In this document: positions 29,726 to 37,467 of the stretch, one piece after another | How the letters are laid out: each line of letters starts with the position of its first letter | Numbering within the stretch: position 1 is the first letter of the stretch | Source of the DNA: Betaproteobacteria bacterium | GTDB taxonomy: Bacteria > Pseudomonadota > Gammaproteobacteria > Burkholderiales > Rhodocyclaceae | NCBI GenBank assembly: GCA_009777245.1 | Contig: WRMF01000010.1 | Location: 19,479-83,478 of the forward strand | Length of the DNA stretch: 64,000 nucleotides | Reading direction: 5' to 3' | Made by a program: the position numbers and the translations under genes | The notes under the pieces: model-generated | The model's database searches: none | The model's input: the letters and a program-made list of their open reading frames with translations, nothing else | Told to the model about the DNA's origin: nothing

Positions 29726-29888
29726 TATAGCGCTCTCCGTTAATCAGGCGACGGCCAAGCGATGTGCGAGAGAGGCAAAGTGCCCGTATCCCCTATCCCC
29801 CGACCCTTCTCCCATAAATGGGAGAGGGGAGGCATCCCCGCCCTTGACGGGCGGGGGTTTGGCGGCTTTATTTGCAGGAGATGCTATA
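29726..29888. repeat. Correia-like inverted-repeat element
   Basis: The left end is TATAGCGCTCTCCGTTAATC and the right end, ending GCTATA at 29888, is degenerate (TTTATTTGCAGGAGATGCTATA across 29867-29888). The interior has GGGAGAGG/CCTCTCCC and GCGGG palindromes. It lies only 8 bases from the stop of the downstream mutase gene. Confidence 0.65.
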
Positions 29889-29895
29889 AACGACG

Positions 29896-30708
29896 CTATA
29901 AACCACTCGGGTTCAGTGTCCGCCGAGAGATTGGCTTCATATTTGCGTCCAGGGTGTAGACAACAGGAATGGTGTTGGGAATGTCCATCTTTTTCAGCGT
30001 AGCCTCTTCCAGCGAGTCATCAATGCTCTTGGAAAGAGAGCGAAGCGCGTTGCTATGCCCGACGACCATGATGGTCTTGCCGGATTTGAGTTCCGGAATC
30101 AACACATTCTGCCAGTATGCCCTGATGCGCTCAAGCGTGTCTTTCATGCTTTCGGCTTGGGGAACATTGGGAATGCCGCTGTATCGGGGATCGCTTGCCG
30201 GGTTCTTCGGATCATCGTTTGCCATCAGGGGCGGGCGCATATCAAAGCTGGCTTCCCAGTTTTTCATATGTTCTTCGCCCCATTGGGCTACTTGCTCATC
30301 GCGGGTTTTGCCCTCGAACGCGCCCTGGTTGGTTTCATTCAGTCGCCAGTTGGTATGTACAGGAACCCACATCATGTCCATGCCCTCAAGAGCCAGCCAG
30401 GATGTTTTGATAGCTCTGGCAAGGTACGAGGTGTGGATTGCGTCAATTGAAATTCCTTCCTTTTTCAGCAATTCGCCTACTGCAAGGCCAGCGGCGACTC
30501 CTTTGTCAGTCAAATGCGTATCTCCCCAGCCGGAAGTGCGCCTTTGCGTGTTCATTACGCTCTCGCCATGACGCAGCAGTATCACCTGGTAGGTTCTGTC
30601 GCCATGAGCCGCCTTTGTCGCAGGCTGTTGTCTGTCAGACGCAGACTCGGCAAATGCCTGCGTATATGGCAACAACATCAAAGCCAACATCAATATCAAA
30701 TTTTTCAT
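29896..30708 (-). CDS. Exported phosphoglycerate mutase-like protein (histidine phosphatase superfamily)
   Basis: 270 residues. A signal peptide (MKNLILMLALMLLPYTQAFA) precedes a fold matching 2,3-bisphosphoglycerate-dependent phosphoglycerate mutase: LLRHGESVMN (His47), SGWGDTHLTDKG, TSYLARAIKTS, LNETNQGAFEGKTRDE (Glu125), VVGHSNALRSL (His218) and DIPNTIPVVY. The Arg pair in the cytoplasmic enzymes' WRRSYD segment is W-E-A-S-F-D here (E152, A153). It is therefore probably a periplasmic phosphatase or mutase of changed specificity rather than a glycolytic enzyme. The start at 30708 is preferred because GGAG precedes it. Confidence 0.8.
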   Translation of the reverse strand: MKNLILMLALMLLPYTQAFAESASDRQQPATKAAHGDRTYQVILLRHGESVMNTQRRTSGWGDTHLTDKGVAAGLAVGELLKKEGISIDAIHTSYLARAIKTSWLALEGMDMMWVPVHTNWRLNETNQGAFEGKTRDEQVAQWGEEHMKNWEASFDMRPPLMANDDPKNPASDPRYSGIPNVPQAESMKDTLERIRAYWQNVLIPELKSGKTIMVVGHSNALRSLSKSIDDSLEEATLKKMDIPNTIPVVYTLDANMKPISRRTLNPSGL

Positions 30709-30998
30709 GCTCTTTTCTCCTTGTTCCAAAAGTTGGTTAAGTGAGGCGAGAAGGGATTTGAGGCCGCAAGCTCTGGATTTACCCAAATCTCAGCGGCTAT
30801 TTAAGCAAGTTTTGTTTGACAATTTGGTGACATTCGACGCGAGAAACGGGACGTAATCGCAAAATTGGACGTTTTGCGGTTTTTTACAATAGTGGCGGAA
30901 TAATGCTCATGCAGGCAGTAGCGGACTTACGAGCCTCGATGTCTCATTTTTGTCCTGTCTTCCCTTATACTTCCGCCTTTCGTTTTTCTGGCGGTCTT

Positions 30999-33470
30999 AT
31001 GGGTGAAGTAGCCGAGCTTACCGTTTCCGATTGCTATCACTGCGGACTTTCGATTCCCGACGGGGTGGATTTTCCCGTCGTGATCGGAGGGAAGGAGCAG
31101 GCGATGTGCTGCGCCGGATGTCAGGCGGTGGCGGAGGCGATTGTCGCCAACGGGCTTACCGACTACTACACAAGCCGCAGCGCCATGCCGGAATCGCCGC
31201 GCGAGGCCATTCCGGCGGCTCTTGCCGATCTTGCCTTGTTTGACCATGCGGATTTTCAGAAAAACTTTGTTCGCGCGGCGGGGGAACATGAAAATGAAGC
31301 CTCGCTGATGCTGGAAGGCATTACCTGCGCGGCGTGCGTCTGGCTGAACGAGCGCCATATCGGACAACTTCCAGGCATTACGGCAGTCGCGGTCAATTAC
31401 GCGACCCGCCGCACCCGCGTGCGTTGGGATACGCGGAAAATCAAGCTCTCCGACATTCTCGCCGCGATTGCCGCAATCGGCTATCGCGCCCATCCTTACG
31501 ACGCATCCCGCTACGAGGAACTGGCCGAAAAAGAACGGCGCGATGCGTTGTGGCGAGTATGGGTGGCCGGTTTCGGGATGATGCAGGTAATGATGTACGC
31601 AATTCCCGCCTACCTGGCAGGCGGCGACGGCGTTGAGCAATGGATCGAAAACGTGAACCGCTGGGCGAGCTTCGCGTTGACCCTACCGGTCGTGTTTTAT
31701 TCCGCCGCGCCTTTCTTTCGGAACGCATGGCGGGATATGAAGTTTCGGCGAATCAGCATGGATGTGCCAGTCGCGCTGGGGGTGGGTTTATCTTTTGCCG
31801 CTTCTGTCTGGGCGATGTATACGAAAAGCGGGGATGTATATTTCGATTCGGTTACGATGTTCGTGTTTTTCCTGCTGTGCGGACGCTATCTGGAAATGAC
31901 GGCGCGCCAGAAGGCGGTTAGCGTGACCGAGGCGCTGGCAAAGCTCTTGCCCGCGTTTTGCCAGAAATTGATGGATTTTCCCGCCAGCCGCGAGACCGAG
32001 CATACCATTGTGAGCGATTTGCGCCTGAATGACGCTGTGCTTGTGCGTCCGGGCGAATCCATCCCTTGCGACGGCTGGGTTCTGGAAGGAGAGAGCAACG
32101 CCAATGAATCGCTGCTTACCGGAGAGAGCCGCCCGGTTCGGAAAAAAGCCGGGGATCGCGTGACGGGCGGGGCGGTGAATATTGATAATCCGTTGGTTGT
32201 AAAAGTGGGCGCGGTAGGCGAGCAAACCCGGATTTCCGCCATAATTCACCTGATGGAGCGCGCCGCTGCGGAAAAGCCGCGCATTGTGGCGCTGGCCGAT
32301 CAGACGGCGCAGTGGTTTACGGGCATTCTGCTCCTGATTGCGATAGGGGTCGCTACAGGCTGGTATTTCGTTGATCCGGATCGCGCTTTGTGGGTTGTTG
32401 TTTCCGTGCTGGTGGTCACTTGTCCCTGCGCGTTGGCGCTGGCGACGCCGGTTGCTCTGACCGTCGCTTCCGGCGCGTCGGCCAGGGACGGACTTTTGGT
32501 CACGCGCGGACACGCGCTGGAAACCCTGGCTCGCGCCACCCATTTTGTATTCGACAAGACCGGAACCTTGACCGCCGGACAAATGCGTCTTCTGGAGACC
32601 GTGCCGATAAGAAGCGGTTGGAGCATTGAGAAAGCCATCCGGTTTGCCGTCGCGCTTGAACATGCGTCCTCGCATCCGTTGGCGGAGGCGTTCCGGCTGG
32701 CTGCCGGAAAGGAAGCGGGAGATTCGTTCGCGGACAAGGCAAGGGCTTTACGAGGCGGTCTGGAAGGTGAAATCCAGGGGCGAACCTATCGCATCGGGCG
32801 CGCTGATTCCGCGTTGGAGCTTTCCGGCAAGGAGGCGGATTGGCCGGAAGGTTGGCTGGAATCCGGCGACACCCTGCTGATGCTGGCGGATGATGAAGGA
32901 ATCATTGCCTGCTTTAGAGTGGGCGACGAGCTTCGTTCCGGCGCGGCGGAGCTTGTCGGCATGTTGCACACCGCCGGTTGCCGGATGATTCTCATGTCGG
33001 GCGACGCGGAGTCGGTCGTTGAGCGCATAGCCGCCACTCTGGGTCTTGATGAGGCAGAGAGCGGCATGACGCCGGAGGAGAAGCAAAAGGCGGTGCGCCG
33101 TCTTCAGGAGGGAGGCGCGGTGGTTGCGATGGTAGGCGACGGGGTAAATGACGCGCCGGTGCTTGCGCAGGCGGAGGTCTCGGTTGCAATGGGTTCCGGC
33201 GCGGAACTGGCGCGAACCCAGGCCGATTTGATTCTGCTGTCGGACAATCTCGCCAATCTTGCGCGAGGCATACATCGCAGTCGGCTTACCCGTTCCATAA
33301 TCCGGCAAAACCTGATGTGGGCATTGCTCTATAATGTTTGCGCCTTGCCGATGGCAATCTCCGGACTGGTTGAGCCTTGGGAGGCGGCTATCGGCATGTC
33401 CGCCAGTTCGCTCATAGTGGTGCTCAATGCCTTGCGTATCCAGAAAACCGGCAGGCATGGCGGAGCCTGA
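30999..33470 (+). CDS. ccoI: Cu(I)-translocating P-type ATPase for cbb3 oxidase assembly (CcoI/FixI)
   Basis: About 823 residues. The N-terminal zinc-finger-like CYHCGLSIP and MCCAGCQAV, then a heavy-metal-associated domain (GITCAACVWLNE), mark the CcoI/FixI class. Membrane helices follow. The copper site CPC is in VVTCPCALALATPVAL, the phosphorylation motif in FDKTGTLTAG, then SSHPLAEAF and VGDGVNDAPVL. It supplies copper to the cbb3 cytochrome oxidase. The ATG at 30999 gives the family N-terminus; in-frame starts up to 30903 are possible. ccoS follows. The catalytic ccoNOP genes are outside the window. Confidence 0.93.
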   Translation: MGEVAELTVSDCYHCGLSIPDGVDFPVVIGGKEQAMCCAGCQAVAEAIVANGLTDYYTSRSAMPESPREAIPAALADLALFDHADFQKNFVRAAGEHENEASLMLEGITCAACVWLNERHIGQLPGITAVAVNYATRRTRVRWDTRKIKLSDILAAIAAIGYRAHPYDASRYEELAEKERRDALWRVWVAGFGMMQVMMYAIPAYLAGGDGVEQWIENVNRWASFALTLPVVFYSAAPFFRNAWRDMKFRRISMDVPVALGVGLSFAASVWAMYTKSGDVYFDSVTMFVFFLLCGRYLEMTARQKAVSVTEALAKLLPAFCQKLMDFPASRETEHTIVSDLRLNDAVLVRPGESIPCDGWVLEGESNANESLLTGESRPVRKKAGDRVTGGAVNIDNPLVVKVGAVGEQTRISAIIHLMERAAAEKPRIVALADQTAQWFTGILLLIAIGVATGWYFVDPDRALWVVVSVLVVTCPCALALATPVALTVASGASARDGLLVTRGHALETLARATHFVFDKTGTLTAGQMRLLETVPIRSGWSIEKAIRFAVALEHASSHPLAEAFRLAAGKEAGDSFADKARALRGGLEGEIQGRTYRIGRADSALELSGKEADWPEGWLESGDTLLMLADDEGIIACFRVGDELRSGAAELVGMLHTAGCRMILMSGDAESVVERIAATLGLDEAESGMTPEEKQKAVRRLQEGGAVVAMVGDGVNDAPVLAQAEVSVAMGSGAELARTQADLILLSDNLANLARGIHRSRLTRSIIRQNLMWALLYNVCALPMAISGLVEPWEAAIGMSASSLIVVLNALRIQKTGRHGGA

Positions 33471-33520
33471 CCCTGCGTTCCGGCGGGAAGCGGTTATTTA
33501 CAAACATTTGAAAGCGCGTC

Positions 33521-33700
33521 ATGGAAACTCTCTACCTGCTCATCCCCTTTTCGGTTCTGCTTGTTTTTGTCATTGCGTATATTTTCTGGCGCTCTCTTGT
33601 CGGCGGGCAGTTCGACGATCTCGAAGGGCCGGGATTTCGCATTCTGATGGATGATGATAATCCCGGGAAACAACAGGAAGAAAACGGGAAGGCGGAGTGA
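33521..33700 (+). CDS. ccoS: cbb3-type cytochrome oxidase assembly protein CcoS
   Basis: 59 residues. One N-terminal membrane helix (METLYLLIPFSVLLVFVIAY) is followed by the CcoS signature FWRSLVGGQFDDLEGPGFRI and an acidic tail. CcoS is needed for cofactor insertion into cbb3 oxidase. It lies 50 bases after ccoI, the standard pairing, and 1 base before the next gene. Confidence 0.93.
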   Translation: METLYLLIPFSVLLVFVIAYIFWRSLVGGQFDDLEGPGFRILMDDDNPGKQQEENGKAE

Positions 33701-33701
33701 A

Positions 33702-34841
33702 ATGACGAAAATTCTGTATCGGGCTACCTCTTCCAAGGGCGTGTCGGAAGCGGATTATGTAGAGGCCGAAACAGAAAAGGAGGCGGTGGCAAAGCTGAAG
33801 GCGGAAGGGTATGCCGATATTATGCTGTATGAATCTGCGTTGACAGCGAGGCTACTTGCCCAGGAGCGTGAAATTCACGATTCTGTCGATGCAGCCGCCA
33901 GGAAATTTGCGGCTGCCAGCGAAATCGCAATACTCGAAAATCCATGCTGGAAAACTCTTATCAAGATGTCCTGTGGCGCTATAAGAGCGTGTTTGCTGAT
34001 TATCGCCGTATGTGTCGCGGGCGCCGTGTGGCTTAAAGACTGGTGGCCGCTTGTTGTCGCAATTATGCCGTTGGCGCAATGCGGGTGGCTCTTCTTTAGG
34101 CTCCGCGAAGTGATGTGGTTTACGCGCTTTAACAAGGCATTCGCGGTAGGTGATTGGGATGCCGTGCAGCGTATCGGCAAATGTTTGCCTAAAACCAGAA
34201 CGCTGCAAAGAGTGCCGGGCTTCTCGCTTTATGTCGCATTAAGCCTTGCCCAGGCCGAAATTGCGGAAGCCGGATCAGCCGCCTTGGAACGGTTGCCGGA
34301 TGTTTTGCAGCGGTTGGAAGAGTGGCGCGACAAGAGTCCGGCTCCCGGCTCTTACGAAGTGCTGCTGGCGGCGGTTTACTGTGCAGTCGGTGACTATCCT
34401 ACTTACATTAAACTCATCCGTCAGGTGGGCGAGGCGCAACGAAGCAACCCTGTATTTCTTGTCGAATGGGCGTTTGCCGAGGCGCGCTTGGGCGATACCG
34501 CGATTGCCGCGTGTTTGCTTGCGGAGATTGATCAGGAAACGCTGTGTTGGGATGCACAGATGCTTTACCCATATATTGCGGGCATGATTGCGCTGCGCGA
34601 GAACCGCAACGAGGAGGCGCTTGTCCACCTGCAAGCCGCTGTCAGTGGTTATCTTTTGCGCGGTAAAAACCCGTACAACTGGCCGATGTTTGCCTGTTGC
34701 GCCGGTGCTTGCGCCGTAGCGTTGGCTCGCGCCGGACAGAACGAGGCGGCGAAAGATCTCGTCCGGCAAGTCTGGCCGATGTTGAGCGTACACGGCGCTC
34801 AGCCTTTGCTGACGATGATTGAACGCGAAGTGATGAATTGA
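33702..34841 (+). CDS. Membrane protein of unknown function with helical-repeat C-terminus
   Basis: 379 residues, not recognised. The N-terminal ~40 residues (ILYRATSSKGVSEADYVEAE; EKEAVAKLKAEGYADIMLYE) resemble the small N-terminal domain of type II secretion/pilus platform proteins (GspF/PilC). Two membrane helices lie at ~105-145. The C-terminal ~220 residues are helical and repeat-like (AFAVGDWDAVQRIGKCLP; LLAAVYCAVGDYPTYIKLIR; IAGMIALRENRNEEALVHLQ), as in TPR proteins. It begins 1 base after ccoS, so it may be cotranscribed. No known oxidase assembly factor has this architecture. Confidence 0.75.
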   Translation: MTKILYRATSSKGVSEADYVEAETEKEAVAKLKAEGYADIMLYESALTARLLAQEREIHDSVDAAARKFAAASEIAILENPCWKTLIKMSCGAIRACLLIIAVCVAGAVWLKDWWPLVVAIMPLAQCGWLFFRLREVMWFTRFNKAFAVGDWDAVQRIGKCLPKTRTLQRVPGFSLYVALSLAQAEIAEAGSAALERLPDVLQRLEEWRDKSPAPGSYEVLLAAVYCAVGDYPTYIKLIRQVGEAQRSNPVFLVEWAFAEARLGDTAIAACLLAEIDQETLCWDAQMLYPYIAGMIALRENRNEEALVHLQAAVSGYLLRGKNPYNWPMFACCAGACAVALARAGQNEAAKDLVRQVWPMLSVHGAQPLLTMIEREVMN

Positions 34842-34879
34842 ACTCGCGTAACTTAAGGTTAGGCTCTTCGATATGTTTG

Positions 34880-35005
34880 TGAGTTGCCACAACCTGAAGG
34901 TTGGGGCTTCCTCGCCACAGATGAGGGGAGCCTCAATGCTCCACAAAACAACTGTCTCGCTCACCCCGCCATAAATGGAGAGGCTTCTTCGAGACACGTG
35001 GTCAA
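34880..35005 (-). repeat. Hairpin-ended repeat, copy C (reverse orientation, diverged)
   Basis: Read on the reverse strand it shares CCATTTATGGCGGGGTGAGC and GAGACAGTTGTTTTGTGGAG with the copy at 23458-23584. The terminal hairpin here is weaker (CAACC-TGAA-GGTTG). Non-coding relic. Confidence 0.5.
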
Positions 35006-35055
35006 ACGAGTAATTATGACTTTGGCGCTCATGCCCATTTTATATGCGTGTTTGA

Positions 35056-35171
35056 GCTAATGGTACTTGCCGCAAATAACGCTACTATCAGAGGGGGCGT
35101 TTTGCTCCTCCTCCCGCTTGTGGCTGCGCCGCTTGCGGGAGAGAGGTCGGGGGATAGGGTTCTGAATCTCC
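35056..35171. repeat. Half Correia-like element with CTCCCGC hairpin
   Basis: The left-type end (ACTTGCCGCAAATAACGCTA) is followed by CTCCTCCCGCTTGTGGCTGC and CGCTTGCGGGAG. No matching right end is seen before the next gene's stop at 35172. Confidence 0.5.
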
Positions 35172-36230
35172 CTAGCGCATTAGCTGGTCGGCGATCAATC
35201 CGCCTGCTACTGCGCCACCGATCGTTGCGGCAGTCTTGCCGCTACCGCTTCCGAACTGGTGTCCGATCAAGCCTCCCAGAGCCGTTCCGATGACCAGCGC
35301 GGCAATGCGGTCGGCCTCCGTGCGTTCATCGTACTCTTCCGGCTCCACTTCTTCCGGTGTCGGGTGGGGAGCAGCGGGAGCGTAGTAGGGCGCGTAAGGC
35401 ACATAAACCGGATAGCTTACCGGGTAGTAAGCCGCCGAATAATAGGCAAACGGGTAGAAGAGCGGAATTCCAAAGTAGAAATAGAAGGAAGACCTGTAGC
35501 GATGATGATGGTGCGGCGGGTAGTACGGCGCATAGCGATACGGCGCGTAGCGGTATGTCGTATGGTAGTACGACTGGCGGTACGGCGCGTGGTAAACAGG
35601 CGTATGGCGCACAACCGGAGCAGGACGAGCGGTGGGCGCAGGACGGGCAGTAGGCGCAGGACGGGCAGTAGGTGCAGGACGGGCAGTGGGTGCAGGACGG
35701 GGCGCAGGACGGGCAGTGGGCGCGGGACGGGCAGTGGACGTGGAACGAGCGTTAGACCCGGCACGAGTATTGGACGCGCGAGCTATAGGCGCAAGATTAG
35801 CGGCAGGGAGAGCAGCGGGCGTAGAGCGAGCGGCAGGCGTAGCAGCAGCGGGACGGGTGACAGAAGCCGACGCGGCAGGTGTAGAGCGAACGGTAGGAGT
35901 AGCAGCAGCGGCAGGACGGGTAGCAGGAGCTGACGCGGCAGGGCGGGCGCTAGGCGCAGCAGAACGAGTAGCGGAAGCCGAAGCGGCAGGTGTAGAGCGA
36001 ACGGCAGGAGCAGCAGCAGCGGCAGAACGAGCAGACGACGCAGCAGGACGGGCAGCAGGCCGACTGGCGGGAGCCGATGCGGCTGATGTAGAGCGAGCGG
36101 CAGCCGACGAATTTTGCTGCTGGAAATAGCGAGGCGCGGACGACTGGGACTGATTACGGGGCGACGCGGCCATTACGCTTGTGCTGGCGAAGGCGGCAGC
36201 AAAGAGGGCGAGCAGAAATGGGTAGCGCAT
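35172..36230 (-). CDS. Exported Ala/Pro/Arg-rich repeat protein with C-terminal glycine zipper
   Basis: 352 residues. A signal peptide (MRYPFLLALFAAAFASTSVM) is followed by ~170 residues of low complexity: alternating Ala/Ser/Pro/Arg, then tandem ARPAPT hexapeptides. A Tyr/His/Pro-rich stretch (residues ~200-285) comes next. The C-terminus (IAALVIGTALGGLIGHQFGS; GGAVAGGLIADQLM) is a glycine-zipper 2TM domain like that of the 17-kDa surface antigen family. It is probably an outer-membrane or envelope protein. The ATG at 36230 is preferred because GGAG lies 8 bases upstream. Confidence 0.75.
   Translation of the reverse strand: MRYPFLLALFAAAFASTSVMAASPRNQSQSSAPRYFQQQNSSAAARSTSAASAPASRPAARPAASSARSAAAAAPAVRSTPAASASATRSAAPSARPAASAPATRPAAAATPTVRSTPAASASVTRPAAATPAARSTPAALPAANLAPIARASNTRAGSNARSTSTARPAPTARPAPRPAPTARPAPTARPAPTARPAPTARPAPVVRHTPVYHAPYRQSYYHTTYRYAPYRYAPYYPPHHHHRYRSSFYFYFGIPLFYPFAYYSAAYYPVSYPVYVPYAPYYAPAAPHPTPEEVEPEEYDERTEADRIAALVIGTALGGLIGHQFGSGSGKTAATIGGAVAGGLIADQLMR
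35630..35748. repeat. 18-bp tandem repeats inside glycine-zipper gene
   Basis: Units close to GCAGGACGGGCAGTAGGC recur in tandem about five to six times with few changes and encode ARPAPT. Such arrays can change copy number by slippage without shifting the frame. Confidence 0.75.
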
Positions 36231-36390
36231 GACAGTCTCCATGAAAAAAGCGTGTTCAAAAAACTCTTATATCTACTTTATACGCCTTTTTGAGCAAAAT
36301 ACTTGTGAGAGTTGGTAAAAGATTTGTAAAAATTTGCTTCAGGGGCGTTTTCGGTTTAAGTTGATGTTCGTCCCCACTGCAGGATTCGCC

Positions 36391-36804
36391 ATGACAGACC
36401 AGTACGCCCTTGAGACCTTTCCCAATCCGAAGCCGGAGCGGGATTTTCACATTCACATGCAGATTCCGGAGTTTACCTGCCTCTGCCCCAAAACCGGACA
36501 GCCGGACTTTGCCGCCCTGATGCTGGATTACATTCCGGATCGCCTTTGCGTGGAGCTGAAGAGCCTGAAGCTCTACATCTGGTCATATCGCAATCAGGGC
36601 GCGTTCCATGAGGCTGTGACCAACCGGATTCTGGACGATTTGGTTTCGGCGGTCTCGCCCCGCTTCATGCGCCTGACCGCAAAGTTCTATGTGCGCGGCG
36701 GCATATTCACCAATGTGGAAGCCGAATATCGGCAGGAAAACTGGCAACCTCCGCCACGAGTAGATTTGGCAACCTTTGCGAGTGACAGCAACACGCGGGA
36801 TTGA
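36391..36804 (+). CDS. queF: NADPH-dependent 7-cyano-7-deazaguanine reductase
   Basis: 137 residues, the short single-domain QueF. It reduces preQ0 to preQ1 in queuosine synthesis. The catalytic Cys lies in [36 protein letters not shown] is the QueF signature with the NADPH-contacting segment. The ATG at 36391 gives the family start. It is followed 3 bases later by a deaminase gene. No preQ1-type leader was recognised upstream. Confidence 0.96.
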   Translation: MTDQYALETFPNPKPERDFHIHMQIPEFTCLCPKTGQPDFAALMLDYIPDRLCVELKSLKLYIWSYRNQGAFHEAVTNRILDDLVSAVSPRFMRLTAKFYVRGGIFTNVEAEYRQENWQPPPRVDLATFASDSNTRD

Positions 36805-36807
36805 AGC

Positions 36808-37302
36808 ATGGCGGAAATAACGGATACTGACCGGCGCCTCTTGCGGCGAGCGATTGAGCTGGCGGCAGAAAACAGCAGGGAAGACCTGGAAAATCCTGAA
36901 GGCGGGCCGTTTGGCGCAGTCATTGCGCGGGATGGGGAGATACTTGCCGAAGGCAGGAATCGGGCGCTGGCAACTCATGATCCTGTCGCGCACGCTGAAA
37001 TTGAGGCGATTCGCGCGGCTTGCCAAAAGATACGCAATTTTCATCTGACTAATGCCACCCTTTACGCTTCTTCCGAGCCTTGCCCGATGTGCCTTGCCGC
37101 TGCCTATTGGGCGCGGATTACCCGTATTGTCTACGCCAACTCCCGCGCCGAGGCCGATTTCATCGGCTTTTGCGACGCGGATATTTATCGGGAATTGTCG
37201 CTTCCCGAAAAAGAACGCCGCATTGTCATGATCCATCTTCCCCTGCCGGATGCTTCCCTTCCGCTCGATCTATGGAAGCGGCTGGGGCGGGCAATGTACT
37301 GA
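36808..37302 (+). CDS. Cytidine/guanine deaminase-family nucleoside deaminase
   Basis: 164 residues. The zinc deaminase motifs are VAHAEIEAIRAA (His ligand and catalytic Glu) and SSEPCPMCLAAAYW (Cys pair). The C-terminal extension (DFIGFCDADIYRELSLPEKE) is close to bacterial guanine deaminases (GuaD) rather than TadA. It starts 3 bases after queF, implying cotranscription. A guanine deaminase would open a link to guanine salvage; exact substrate is inferred. Confidence 0.82.
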   Translation: MAEITDTDRRLLRRAIELAAENSREDLENPEGGPFGAVIARDGEILAEGRNRALATHDPVAHAEIEAIRAACQKIRNFHLTNATLYASSEPCPMCLAAAYWARITRIVYANSRAEADFIGFCDADIYRELSLPEKERRIVMIHLPLPDASLPLDLWKRLGRAMY

Positions 37303-37423
37303 ACACGCATCAAGCGCAATCCTCGAAATGAATGGCGTGGTGAGCGAGTTTGTTTTATGGAGTCGAAGGCTCCCCTCTTATGTGTCGAGGAATCCCCGGC
37401 CTTCAGGCCGGGGTGACTCAACC
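37300..37423 (+). repeat. Hairpin-ended repeat, copy B
   Basis: Starts GAACACGCATCAAGCGCAAT right at the stop of the deaminase gene and ends with hairpin CCCCGGCCT-TC-AGGCCGGGG (37394-37413) and TGACTCAA, as in the copy at 23458. It may also act as a terminator-like structure for queF and the deaminase gene, although it lacks a T-tract. Confidence 0.6.
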
Positions 37424-37467
37424 GAAATCGCTTTAACTGCGTTTGCGCCTGCCGTTTTGCGCCGTTG

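Noticed and set aside
35630..35748. Short regularly repeated units considered as a CRISPR array
   Set aside because: Units are directly abutting with no spacers, lie in a coding frame, and no cas genes are present.
35259..35933. Forward frame rich in Arg/Ser/Gly repeats opposite the glycine-zipper gene
   Set aside because: It is the complement of the ARPAPT tandem repeats; it has no start context or domain.
36300..36390. Possible preQ1 riboswitch upstream of queF
   Set aside because: No convincing H-type pseudoknot pattern (C-rich loop with A-rich tail) could be traced by eye.
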